Assembly: GCA_036245805.1 (NCBI GenBank)
Contig: BTRK01000001.1
Span: forward strand, 7,998,001-8,062,000
Reading direction: 5' to 3'
Length of the DNA stretch: 64,000 nt
Origin: Pristionchus mayeri
Taxonomy: Eukaryota > Nematoda > Chromadorea > Rhabditida > Neodiplogasteridae
The position numbers and the translations under genes were made by a program. The notes under the pieces were generated by a model. The model had not been told where the DNA came from. It ran no database searches and saw nothing but the letters and a program-made list of their open reading frames with translations. This document shows, piece by piece, positions 1 through 12,100 of the stretch (positions within the stretch are counted from its first letter, which is position 1; each line of letters begins with the position of its first letter).

Positions 1-164
1 TATGCTCCTTTACTTCGATCCTGGTATATTTTATAGCGATATATTTAAGTAAATATTTAATTTAATTAATTCCCCCGTCACTTCCAATCATTAATTACTC
101 ATTTTACCATGTTTTTGTCGCGCATCAGGCGTTGAAAAAATATTATTAATTCAATTAAGGTAGA
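1..164. other. AT-rich upstream flank of the rgl-1-like gene
   Basis: No gene is seen here. A TAA at 156-158 is in frame with and just ahead of the ATG at 165, so the reading frame cannot extend further left without an intron. An AG at 157-159 could be a cis- or trans-splice acceptor, but the tract ahead of it is poor in pyrimidines. No TATA-like box stands out. Confidence 0.4.
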
Positions 165-3100
165 ATGGCATCGGCTAGCGGCGGCTTCGCTATGGCCAAG
201 TACTGGGGCGACGAGAAGCATCCGGATGCCGTCTATGCTGTCTACCTAAGGAAGGTACGGTATACGATAGTTTTGGTCTATAAAATCGATAATATGCTAG
301 GAAGGTACGGTAGCCAGTTAGGTACACGGTAGTTTGATAGTTGTGTCCCGTAAAATCGATAAGTATCGTAATATATGCAGTCTGGGTTAGTAAAGGAGCA
401 TCGCGGTAATTTAATATTTTTTCCACATGAAAAATCCCTAACATTGGATGGCGCCTCATATATTTTGTGTTATAGACTTTGTGGAGCTTGAAACTTACCG
501 GGTTGTCACATTATCAAAACACTATGCGGAGCGTCTTGATTATCAAATATTTTTCCAGCATTATAGAGGACCACTGCTGTATCCCTCGTGCAAGCAACTT
601 TGCGATTACATAGAACTGGGAATTCATTTGTTTCCGGCATTTCGTAAATGTCATTAGAACCGTATCTCGTAATAGCTCTCGGATCTTTAATGTGATTTTT
701 TTACACCGAGAATTCGAACGGATAACTGCCGGACCCCATTCATTTCTGGCTTAATGAATTCTGATAACCTAGAACTCACGGGGTTTAAAATATTTTCCAA
801 ATTCGAAAAACAATCTCGCCTTGCAGGTTCGCTACGTGCCGCCGGCGGGTTACGAAGGCGTGCCGGTGGGTATTTAAATATTCACATATTTATTTATTTA
901 AAAATTACAAAATTAAACCCTCTGTTTGCTTATAAAATCTATCCAAAGACGTTTCGAACTCGAGTGGGCTTTCTCGTGATTGATCAAGCGGCGCATCTGT
1001 TTGTGATAGGCATGTTTAATGAGTATTTCGGGAATTTGAACCCGCGCGATTCTAGTCTCTAGTATCTATATTATTATGACAGTTCCGGCCTCGGGTTGAC
1101 CGTAGAAGTATTTGTTGTGGAAGAAAGGGAACGGAGAGGTGAAATCATGTTTGAATGGAGGAGGCAAATAAACACCCGATTGAGAGGCGATTTGTGTGTG
1201 GTACTCTTGATATCATTTGGATCACTACCCCCGGAACAAGACAAACTATACGCAGTAATTGTGCTACTCTCCCGATTTCATGTAGTCTATCGCACTCGCT
1301 GAGGTATATCAGATGATTACCCGACCTATAATATTGGTAAATATCTACCTGCGCGCGTAGGTAATTCACTAGGTAAATATCGCGAACAAAAAGAGGCCTA
1401 TAATCTGGAGGGGAAAAGGGAAACGGCTTAGAGCAGAGAGCGCTGCTCGCTTCTTCAGAACGGGAAGGGCGACTAAGCTGAAAGGTCATCTAGTCAGCGA
1501 GGTAGGACGAGAGATCATGGTATGTAGAGAGAGTCAGACAGTCAGAAAGGGCGAGAGAGCATGGCATTTGGAGAGAGTGCGATGAGCAAGAGGATGAGCA
1601 CACCGGGAGAGGGCAAGGAAACAGCACGAATTGCAACGATGGGTCAGCTGAGAGGGGAGGGTGTAGTTTTGGAGAAGCAAAACAAGGGCAGTTTCTGCAA
1701 TGCAACGCTAGGACTTGAGGAAGGAGAATCAGGTGAGCGGGTGTGAGTTTATTGGGAGATGTTAAAGCACGCGAGTCAGTGAAATCGAAATATTATCAGG
1801 TGAGCGAGTGTGATTATATTTCGTGTTGTTGTACCAAAGATGAAGAAAATAAATTTACCTGAGCTCTCTGCGCTGATGATTAGGCGTATGTGAAACGGCG
1901 AATAACAGGGCGTTGCTGATTTTAGTTTGATAGGGAAATGGGTTCGATTAAGGGACGGCTTATGCGTACGCCGGATAGTAAGAAGGGAAAGCATCAGGCG
2001 AGCGGGTGTGATTTTATTTGGTGTATTTGTAAAAAATATGACGAAAATCAATCGAACTGTTCGATCCGTGCTGCTGATTAGGCGGTGTTGAAGCGGGGAA
2101 TAAGCGGGCGTATCTGATTTTGCTGGCGTAATGGAAACTCAGCTGCAGCCGTGAAGAATTCGATGGAGATGGGCGAAGCATGTATGGAAGGCAGCTAATA
2201 AGAGATTAATACTTTTTAGTTATTGGAATCGTTTGACCGTCTGAAATCGGACACTTGTTTCATAGTTTTAGCATATTGGGTTGGTGAAACCGCAGTTCTC
2301 TGCGTGCAAAATTTTTCGCCTGTATGTTGCTGAATCGCCCTGTCCATGGCTGTGCAGACAGTAGTGACTTTCTGACTGTAGTTGTCCAATATGCAAGCGT
2401 GCTCTCTAAGCATGCGTAGATTTTGAGCATTGCTTTTCGCAGCGTGGAGATCGAAAACTGACCCCCGCGCGCATCAAGCTGTTTACTGTGAATCGACCCG
2501 TAGTTTACACGGGCGCGCGCGCTTCTCTCCTTCTTGTTCTCCTCAAATACCATGCTCTCTCGCTTTCTCTGACCTGCGAGACAGTTTATAAAACGAAGCG
2601 AGTCAGTCAACCACTGCTCCCTTCCGGGAAACAAACACTTCTTTGCTCCTCCAATCAACTGAATAGCGAGGGTGGAGCAGTGACGTAGCGCTGGCTGTAG
2701 GGTTTATAGGAGGCGAGTTGGGGTTACGGAGCGGAATCTAGATCCTAACAGTGCAACGGTGTTCAATGACACTGCACTGCTGCGTTCATAAATATTACCT
2801 GCCCACGAATTTGTCACTGTCCTTGAAATGATAATCTTGTTTTTATACGCGAACTGATTCTTGCTTGTCATCGTCTCCTATCAGTGCATTGATCAGCTCT
2901 CTGCTCCGCGAATGCAGCATCTACAATGATATAACTCACTATCTGAGATAATCGGAATAGACTTGGCACTGGCCGAAAATTCGAATTCCTGCTAACTTCA
3001 CCAGTAGGTCGGCCTCCACGAGGGAAACCGACGAGCATCGGCAGAATGTCGATCCGCATCCGCTCGGGCAGGGCGCGGAATTTGAAAAATTAACTACGGT

Positions 3101-6100
3101 AGCTTCGAAATTTTAAAAGCGACTCCTATGACTGCGGCGGTAGGGGCGCTGCATCCCTTGACAAATTCTAAGACTTTTTTACTCCGGAGAGTTTTTCGAT
3201 CAGATTCCATCTAACGCCTGAAATCGATAATTTCACTTTTAGTTCGTACATGAAAGCAGTTCCCCAGAAATTTTTCAAGAACTCCCCTAAATATTATTGG
3301 TGATCTAGCTTCTGCTTGACTCGATACATTCTCCCGTAGAACAGCGCGATTCAACAAGACGCGTAAGTTGGTCAAAATGAATTTTGAATGAATTATGGTG
3401 TATTTTTTGGGTTACGGTATGCGAGTGCGAAGTTAAGGCGACATTTCCCAACAGGTGTTAAATGGTCTGAAAATCAATTTGAAGCTATCCTACACCAATT
3501 GGGAAAAGTCGTCCAACTTGTGCACTCACCTACAGTAACCCAAAAATTACACCATAATTCATTTTGACCAACTTACGCGTCTAGTTGAATCGCGCTGTTC
3601 TACGGGAGTAGGTATCGATTCAAGCAGAAGCTAGATCACCAATAATATTTAGGGGAGTTCTTGAAAAATTTCTGGGGAACTTTCATGTACGAAACAAAAG
3701 TAGAATTATCGATTTCCGGCTTTAGTCTGATCTGATCGAATCTGATCGAAAAACTCTCCGAAGTAAAAAAGTCTTAGAATGTGTCAAAGAATGCAGCGCC
3801 CCTACCGCCGCTGTGATTGGAGTCGATATAAAAATTTCGAAGCTACCGTAGTTAATTGTTCGATATCCGCTCCCGCGACCGCGCGGATGCGGATCGCAAA
3901 TCTGGCGATGCTCGTCGATTTCCCTCGTGGAGGCCGACCAATTGGCGACGTCAGTAGGCATTATAATTATCGGCCAGTGCCAAGTCGCTGAAGAAATATG
4001 TTGATTCTCTCAGATAGTCTGTTATATGATTGTTGTTCATGTTTATAGAAAGCCCAGGAGAGTTGGGGTTACGAAGCGTAATCTAGATCATGACCGTGCA
4101 ATGCTGTTCAATGATACTAGGCAAAGCGGTCCACTATCACTTCTCGATTCCTAATCCTGGAATTTCTCATCATGTTTTCGTACGCAAATTGATTCTTACT
4201 TATCATCATTTTCTATTACTGCATTGATCAGCTCTGTTTGCGCGAATCAGTTGCATCTGCATATGATTGCAGTCTAGGTTTAGAGAATGGTAGGATGCGA
4301 CTTGGGGTTGCAGAACTTCTTCAATCTCCTGACTAGGCATTGGCGGGTAATGGAGTTAGGGCTGAGAAGGAAATAAAATAAAATCAATCAATGCTCTAGC
4401 GTTTCCCTTGCTGCGCGGGAGTAATTGTGGAGAATGCAATTTTGAGTTACAGAGCTTCGCCAAGGCCCTGTCTAATTATTAGTTTGCAGTGATTGCGCTT
4501 TCAGCGGTGGAAAAAAATAAGATAAACCCCAAAAATAAGATAGACTCCAATATCTATTGCCTATCATTTGGAGAATGCGATGAAGTTTCAACTAGCGCTA
4601 ATGATCCTGGAAATGTGTTGGTTAGCATTGACAGCTCTTTTCGGTAGATCCTGCATAGATAAATCGCAACATTATGATTGCTGACCGATATAGAGACCCT
4701 AGTTGGGTTGGGGTTACAGAATATGTCCAATGTCCTGCCTAAGGATTGTCGAGCAATGCTCGTGGCGTAAAAATAAAAATAAACAATTCATTGCCTAACA
4801 TTTGGAACATGCGATATTATGTTTCAGCAAATGCTCATGAGCCTATGCATATGTTTGTTTGCAATGAGATATTTGTTTGATCCTTTATCAATTAATCACC
4901 TTTGTTTCTTCCAATTTTTTTCTGCAAAATATTGTATCCATCGATGCATTCGGCTCATCATAACTTGATTTATCGCCTCTGTTGCTTGCAAATTATCTTC
5001 CTCGATGCATCGCTCACAATCAGCACTGCTTCTGTAGTCACCCTGATCAACAAGATTTTGCAAGCGGGAGTGTATAGATTACACACAGGCGATTACGGGT
5101 GACAGATCGGCATCATTACCCCGGTTGTTCGCAGAGGTGCAATCTCTGAGAAATTTCGATTTTAGAATTTCATAAAACTCCATAAATTTCCGTTGAACAC
5201 ATATTGTGGATCTCTTCATAGTTATTGGGTATCTTTCTTATCTTGATCAGCGCTCTCTGCCCCGTTAATCATTCCCTTCTCCAAATGTTTTTCTTGCGTC
5301 TCCTCTCTCTTTGCTTCAGCTTCCTTCCACTAGCTCTGCTTTTTCCTCTGCTTGAGAGTTCGAACCGGAAGAGAGATAGAGAGAGACTACAGAGTATTAG
5401 AGAAAAAGAGCACCGTTCCTTCATCCCCCTGCTCATTTCTTGATAAGTTTTGCTAAATTCGAGTTCGCCCTCATCTCAAAATAGCTCAAGAATGTCATAG
5501 AAAGGGACAGGTGTTGGCAGAAAAAGTAGAAGTGATCTTTCTCCTGACGTGACAATCAATCCAGCAAAGAGGTGAAATGCAAGAGCTTTCGGAATTGAGA
5601 AATGAGGTTAACCTCTGAACGATATCCTCATGCTTGCAAGTTGAAACTCGAGAAAAGCATGTAGCTCTCTTAACTATGCTTTCTTTCTCTATGTGTCTGA
5701 CTGATTAGTGTGTACGTGACATAGGAGAAGTTGCTGGATACATCATTTGTCGAAGGGGAAGAGTCAGGTGTTCAAGTCATGCAACAACGTGAGATCACCT
5801 ATCACATTCTCAGGAATGCCGAGGGCGAAGCGCTGATTCAGCGGGTTACTCAAAATAAATTTAACGCCAGATGACGTATGATCTTGTGAAAATGTTGGCT
5901 ATGTCACATAGGTCGAAGAGCATCATCTCAATTTTGGTTCACGAGGAGGCGGTTTCTGGGCTAATGGTTAGACCTAAATTGAGAAAAAGTAATCATTCGC
6001 AAAGTTCGAACAAATCGAATTTGATGTTTTTGTTGTTTTTGTTTTCGTTTTCGATCTCGACTTCCTCTTTTTGTCCTACTCGCTTTAGAATCGTCTCGTT

Positions 6101-9100
6101 TCCTTGAACCAGGAGCGCACTCGAGCGATCACAGCTTAACCCTCTTCCCCAATACAACCATTCTCTACTCCCCCTACCTACCTACCTACTCCCCGGCCCA
6201 CCTCTCCCCCTCCCGATTTAACCCCACGGGCCTCCTCCTCCCTTGATCCTCGCTCTCCTACCAGCAGCATTCATTGTTCGCGCTCGTTGTCTGCGCTCTC
6301 TCGATGTCGCGTGCTCTCTCGCCTCCGCCTCTCCTACCTCGATCACTCCCTCTCTCTCTCCCCTGTCATTTCTCTCCCTCTCCTCCAGCAGTCGCATCAC
6401 ATCCTTAATCGTGCGATAATCGACCAGGGGGAAGCTCGTTGCTCGGTGGTAACTCCACTTCCTAATTCACTTCAAATCACGAGATATGGGACTAATCAAG
6501 AAGGTGAGCTGCTTACGGGCTGATTTTACCACGTGAATACTTGTCAATGCTACCCTAGAAATTTGCGTAATCCAACTGTTGTTGGCGCGTATTCGGGTGG
6601 TGGAAATGCTGCGTAGGAGGCATACGGGGAAGTGATTTTCTCGCCAGAAATTCTCTGATCACATGTGGGTGCTAGGTCGTATGAGAGCCAATAAATGTAC
6701 CCTTCTCCAGTATGGTCAGACTGCAGTCGCACACTGACAAAACTGGATCTAAAAAACTGGAGAAGAGTACTTTTATTGTCATCCGGCCTAGTCATCTGTG
6801 CGTTTGGCCGCATATTCACCCTTCCTAGAGGTGTTTACAGTGATTCGGACACCTGACCATTGTTGCTTGTCACACCGTACAAACCTTTCTTAACAAGGAA
6901 GTGAGAGAGAGCGTGGGAACTGGGGAGAGTCAGGAACCGATTCCTCCCTCCTTCTTCCTTTCTCCTGATCTCCACATGGTTCGGCACAGAATCCACTGCG
7001 GTCTGCGCAAACTTTGAGTGAATTCATTCTCTCCATCCATCTCTCCCTCCCTCCATCTGTCGTTCTACCCTCCCTCCCTCTACTCTGATTTTACTCCTCC
7101 TCTCTCCTCGTTCGCTGATCCCTCACAGAGTATATTCTGCGCGCCGCGGCAAACTGTGTCTTCTAACTCCCGCAAACTAGTTAAGCGGTGTGGTGCGCCG
7201 ACGAATCGGAAACGGCGCCCAACATCACCACGATGATGATGAGGCTGATGCCGACGACGCTCACGGTCACGCTGCAGAGTGTACGGTAGATCAGATGATT
7301 ATATCAATCGATAGCGTTGTTTCCACACACACCCTGCGATCGCATAGGAATTTTCGCCGGTGGTGTATGAATCACGCTGTGATTTCTTCCGAAACTCCTC
7401 TATCTCTCTCATCTTTTTCTTCTCGTTCTTTGCGCGTTTCCCTCTGGCCAGCGGCAGAGATGGTATGTGTGATTGCGTAATTTGCGGAATCTATTCATTC
7501 CGCTCGTACTATTGCCTCCGGTCGCGATTATTCAGCGACTGTAGGTGTATTATGATGACGTCTTCTGGCCGATTCCTCTTCTTCCTGTTTCTTTTCTATC
7601 AATCTATGGTCTGGCTCTCTAAGTTTTCCATGATATCTCGGTTATATGAGATGATTACTCTTTCTACCGTAGTTTTCAAAACGGAATCAATTCTGGTGCT
7701 GAGAACTCGCTTGGCGCAACCAGTAGGCGTTCAGGTGTGATAGGAAGCGCAAGCGGGCGCAATGATGAGTGGTGCTTACCGTCACTTGCGTACTCGCTAG
7801 CGGGAGTAATCGTCTGACTCTCTCCTATTTGCATACTATCTCGCTCTCTCTGACCTGCAAGAGTGCGTGCTAAACTGGGAGAGTGAGACCGTAGCTCAGC
7901 TAGCGGGAGAGAGTTGATTCTTTATTGGCCGCTCGGCTGCTTCTAATTATGCCATTGTTGCCGACCCGCGTTCCCACATCATAGAATTAGCCCTCTGACC
8001 CGCTTGTTCGCATCTCTCGCTGCAGAGAAATTACACAGTATTAGATAGCCGATTCGAAGCTTGTTTTCGACGGGTCAGCAGCTGCCCAAAAGGCACACGC
8101 GAATTACTACTCGTTTAGATCTTTGCGCCCCGATGATCTGTATGGGGGTTAGAGATAGGGCAGAATGAAGAGAGTAGACGCAATACTCGCCAAGAGGCAT
8201 ATCGCCCCCCTTTGGATCGCTACGAGCATTACCCCCCATGCTACCTTCTTTATGCTTTGTTGCGACGCGCGATCGACTGGAGTACTCTCTCCAATTTGCA
8301 CACTCTCTCGTTTTATCTAAACGGCGAGAGAGTGTGCAAAATGAGGAGGGTTAGGCAATTGCTCAGCGAATGCCTGACCTACCTGGGTGATGGTTTACGA
8401 CCGATGGAATGGATGACTTTGTCCGCGCCGCGCCGCCGTTCCGCTCGCGTATAAACTGGCGCGCGCGCCATACGTCATCACATTCAAAATGATTTATCCT
8501 CCTGTTTCCACCCCCCCCCCCTCCATTGTGAGGCATGAACAAAGCGCGGCGGTTTAGATCCAGATGGGGGAGCATGGGGGCAATATAATAAATACGATCA
8601 CCCCCACTCTCCAATCGAGAGGCCGCATCAATGGGGGCCTTTTTCCTGAGTCATTGATCCGGTCTCTTCGGGTCCGTTATGGTGTGGTTTCGGTGGGTTC
8701 TGTGTTATCAATCCTGCTCCCAAGCTTGATTCCAGCGTAGTAATTGTGTTCTCATACTCATACTCTCTCCAGTTTACATGCTCTCTAGTTTTATCTAACC
8801 CGCGAGAGAGTATAGAATGAGGAGAGAGTCCGAAAATTGCTCCCTTTTCCCTGACTCATTGATCCGGTCTCGTCTGATTTGGGGCCGTTGTTATGGTGTG
8901 GTTTCTGCGAGTTCTATGGTAATAATCCCGCCCCTTGAATCCGACTTTGGCCCATAGGAGGACCGGGGAGTTATCAAGCGTCGCCTGACCATTAGAGTTC
9001 CTAATTCTCTTCTTCATTTTTCGCTCTTTCTCAGGCGATTGGCGTGAGACCGTTGTATCATTCCTCGAACTCTACTGACCAGTAGTCGCGCGTTTCGTAA

Positions 9101-12100
9101 TCGCCGAAGCACGGGCGCAGGGGATTAGAGGTGATCCCCGCTGCTTCCGCGAGTCCGGTTCTGTTACGCGGAATCGGTTACACTCGTTCCCCCCTGCTTG
9201 TCCCTTCCTACAGCTGAGCAATGGTCTGACTATCCTTGTTTTGCACACTCACAAGTTAAATAAAGCGAAAGAACATGCGAATAGGAGAGAATCAGATGGT
9301 TACTGATGCAGCTGTTTGCTTCCTTAGCCATTTGGAGATGCTCATGAGAATGTATTGATCACAATTAATTCGAAAAAAAAATCTACCTGTCATTGAGTTC
9401 CCAGAACTGTGGTCGTAGTTGGAATATTGGTGGTGCTACAGCTGTTTGGTGCATTAGGGAAATTTGATGTTGTATTGAAATGATGGACCGTGAAGCATTG
9501 GGTATACAACAAGACAACTGCTTTTGAAACAATGCTGGTGCGAGAAATTGACGGGTTATACATTTTGCATTTTTTTTCTTTTTTTCGGTGAGCGGGCCCA
9601 AGGGAATCGATTGATCCCATTTGATACGACGAAATTCTATATGCTATTGATTTCCGAGCAGAACGGCCACACTTGGAGTGGCGGTGCGGCGTGAAAGTGC
9701 CGGTGCGTGTGAGAATCTCAATGATTAGGCAAATAATGGTAAAGAAATTAGAGAACGTGAGATCTGAAGAGAGTCGAGAGAGCAAAAGGAAAGTGTATCT
9801 GTTTCTCCCCCACAACGCCGATTAACAAGAAAGTGAGAGCTCGAGGAGGTAATTGAGTGAGGGGGGGGATAGATTGGTAAGTCTGGAGTGGTAGAGGATA
9901 TTTGTTGTTGAATTCTAGGCAAAGAACAGTGACGATTGGGATGCGAGCAAGTCAAATGCTTTTGAAGCGATGCTGGTGCCACAAGCTTACGGGTTATGTA
10001 GTCTGCTGTTTTTTCCAAAATATTGAATTGGTTTTTTATTTTCCGTCACCTCGTGTCAGGTTTATTGTTGTGCGGAAGAGGTAGCTACTCTTGAATAGGT
10101 TCTGGTGCGAGAAATCAACGGGGTGGAAATTTTAAAATTCAAACAAATTTTTAATGTAAAATTCAGTATTTCAGCATTTTGTTCATTTTGCAGCGCTACC
10201 GGCCGTTGGATCCCGACAAGCAACCATTGTCGTCTGAGATGACTGGAGCGGGCGGAGGAACGACGGATCATTTGCAGTGGGAGAGTGTCAAGGAGAGACA
10301 CATCAAAGCAGGCAGTCTCGACAAACTGGTGGTGAGCCGTGTATTTTTTCTATTGTATCTTTGTGAATATGCCGAAAAAACTGATTATTGTTAATAATGT
10401 AACTAGATAGATCAGCCGATTTTTGAGTTAATGGTTTGATTCTACGTAGGGTGATCTCATTGTTGGAAACGGCAATCATCCGAGGGTTATGTAATTGGTG
10501 TAACACCCATGTACCGAGTGGCTTAGAAATTTTGTATGCACTGCTCCCGTGATATTATCCTAAATAATTAATGAGTATTTATTAATCTTGTGACGAATGT
10601 ACTGTAAGAGTTCATGCGGAATATGAAGCGAGCAAATTTCATCTATTGATTATAAATACTGTAATAATTTCAGGAATGTCTGATCGGCCCGGACAATGTG
10701 ATGGACTCGCGCCACTTTCAAGTCTTTTTCGCCACATACAGGGCATTCGCCAAGCCATTTGAGGCAAGTTTTGTATATGATTGTTACGCTCATAAGAAAC
10801 CAAATGTGATTGTTTCCATTCAGTCAGCAGTACATAGATAGTTGGCGAATCGAATCGCCGATGTGCGAGGGAGTCGCATCTCGATATTACAAAGTTATTC
10901 TAATTTTTGTTTGATGCAATTGTCATCAATACTGCTCCTAAATGAATGCAAAGGGTCTTGTTTACTTACTGAAACATCGATGTGCCTGGTTTTTAATTTT
11001 TTTTCTTGTGCTCACTAGATTTTCAAAGGTTTTCCAATGAATTACTTTGCTGCAGGTGCTGGAGCGGCTGCAGAAGCGATACGCGACGATGGAAGACGAC
11101 GCTGGGGCAAGCACGCAGGCACTCGTCACTCAGAAGTACGCTATTTTCTTTTTTACTTGAATCCATTGAAATGGCAATATACTGAAGCCCCGTACAAAGA
11201 GTTGGCTCATGTGCTAACGATGAAGCATGGAACAGCGTAGTGAGTTGTAATTTTTTGGTTTGTCGCATTACATTTTATTTTACTTTGCAGTTCGATCCGC
11301 TCGATCCTCGTCTGCTGGCTGGACATGTATCCGGAGGATTTCTACGCGACTGACGACGATTTCGTCATCCTAAGCAAACTGGTCGAGTTCGCGAGCAAGT
11401 TCAGGTGTGTTTCATGTTTTTTCTCTCAAAAAAGATCCAGAATTGGCCGGCTTGATGCTGAACTTGTTGAAATTGTTCGCTGTAGAGCTTGATAGCTGGT
11501 GGTTGATCTTTTATCTATTTCAGACTCGTCGAGCTTCGGTCCAAGGCGATGAAACTGCGCCAGCACTTCAAGGGCGTCAAGGCGGACGGAGGATTGATGG
11601 GTGAGTAGCGACGACATCGAGAATGTGGTTTTCCGTTTCGAATCTTATTCAAATGAAGACGATTTCCAAAATGCTCTGGATTGTGTATAGTCGTTTATTG
11701 AAAAAAATTCCGAAACGAGCTAGTGTGCTCCTCGTTTCAGTAGCTCTTTACATTTCCACTGACTGTTCAGGTTTCAATGTTATGCGGGGTTATTTTCGAA
11801 AAAGTAAACAATATGTAAACCTACTCAATGCACACATATCGTTCAAAATACTGACGGCGCTCCGATCTCACAATCTAAGTAATGAGTCAGCCAATGTTTA
11901 CTGAACTCCGTTTCTCTATCCCACCCTCTCACTTTTACACACTCTCTAGCTCACTCTGTTGTCCGATCAAGTTGAACGGACACTCGTGAGAAGGTCCGTT
12001 CAACGTTCAACGGAAGCGAAGAAAAGATAACAGGGGGATTTGAGTTATTGAATTCGTATATTTAATAAATTAATTCCAGCCCGTGTCTCATCTCTCGACC

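Larger units (their letters stand above)
4761..10193. other. Intron 2, last part: no gene seen; pyrimidine-rich tracts and repeats
   Basis: Strong CT-rich tracts lie at about 5270-5350, 6150-6400 and 7010-7110. Hairpin MITE remnants occur near 7806-7905 and 9225-9300. Three diverged copies of a GCTGGTGCGAGAAAT-like block lie near 9533, 9970 and 10105. An alternative first exon of the RGL gene could lie here (worm RGL genes may use several starts), but I could not single one out. Confidence 0.4.

Noticed and set aside
1020..1060. GGGTTCAAATTCCCG on the minus strand, like a tRNA T-arm
   Set aside because: No matching A box, acceptor stem or anticodon arm could be drawn around it.
7018..7740. 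Overlapping plus-strand ORFs
   Set aside because: Composition follows the pyrimidine-rich repeats; no domains and no phase-consistent link to the RGL exons.
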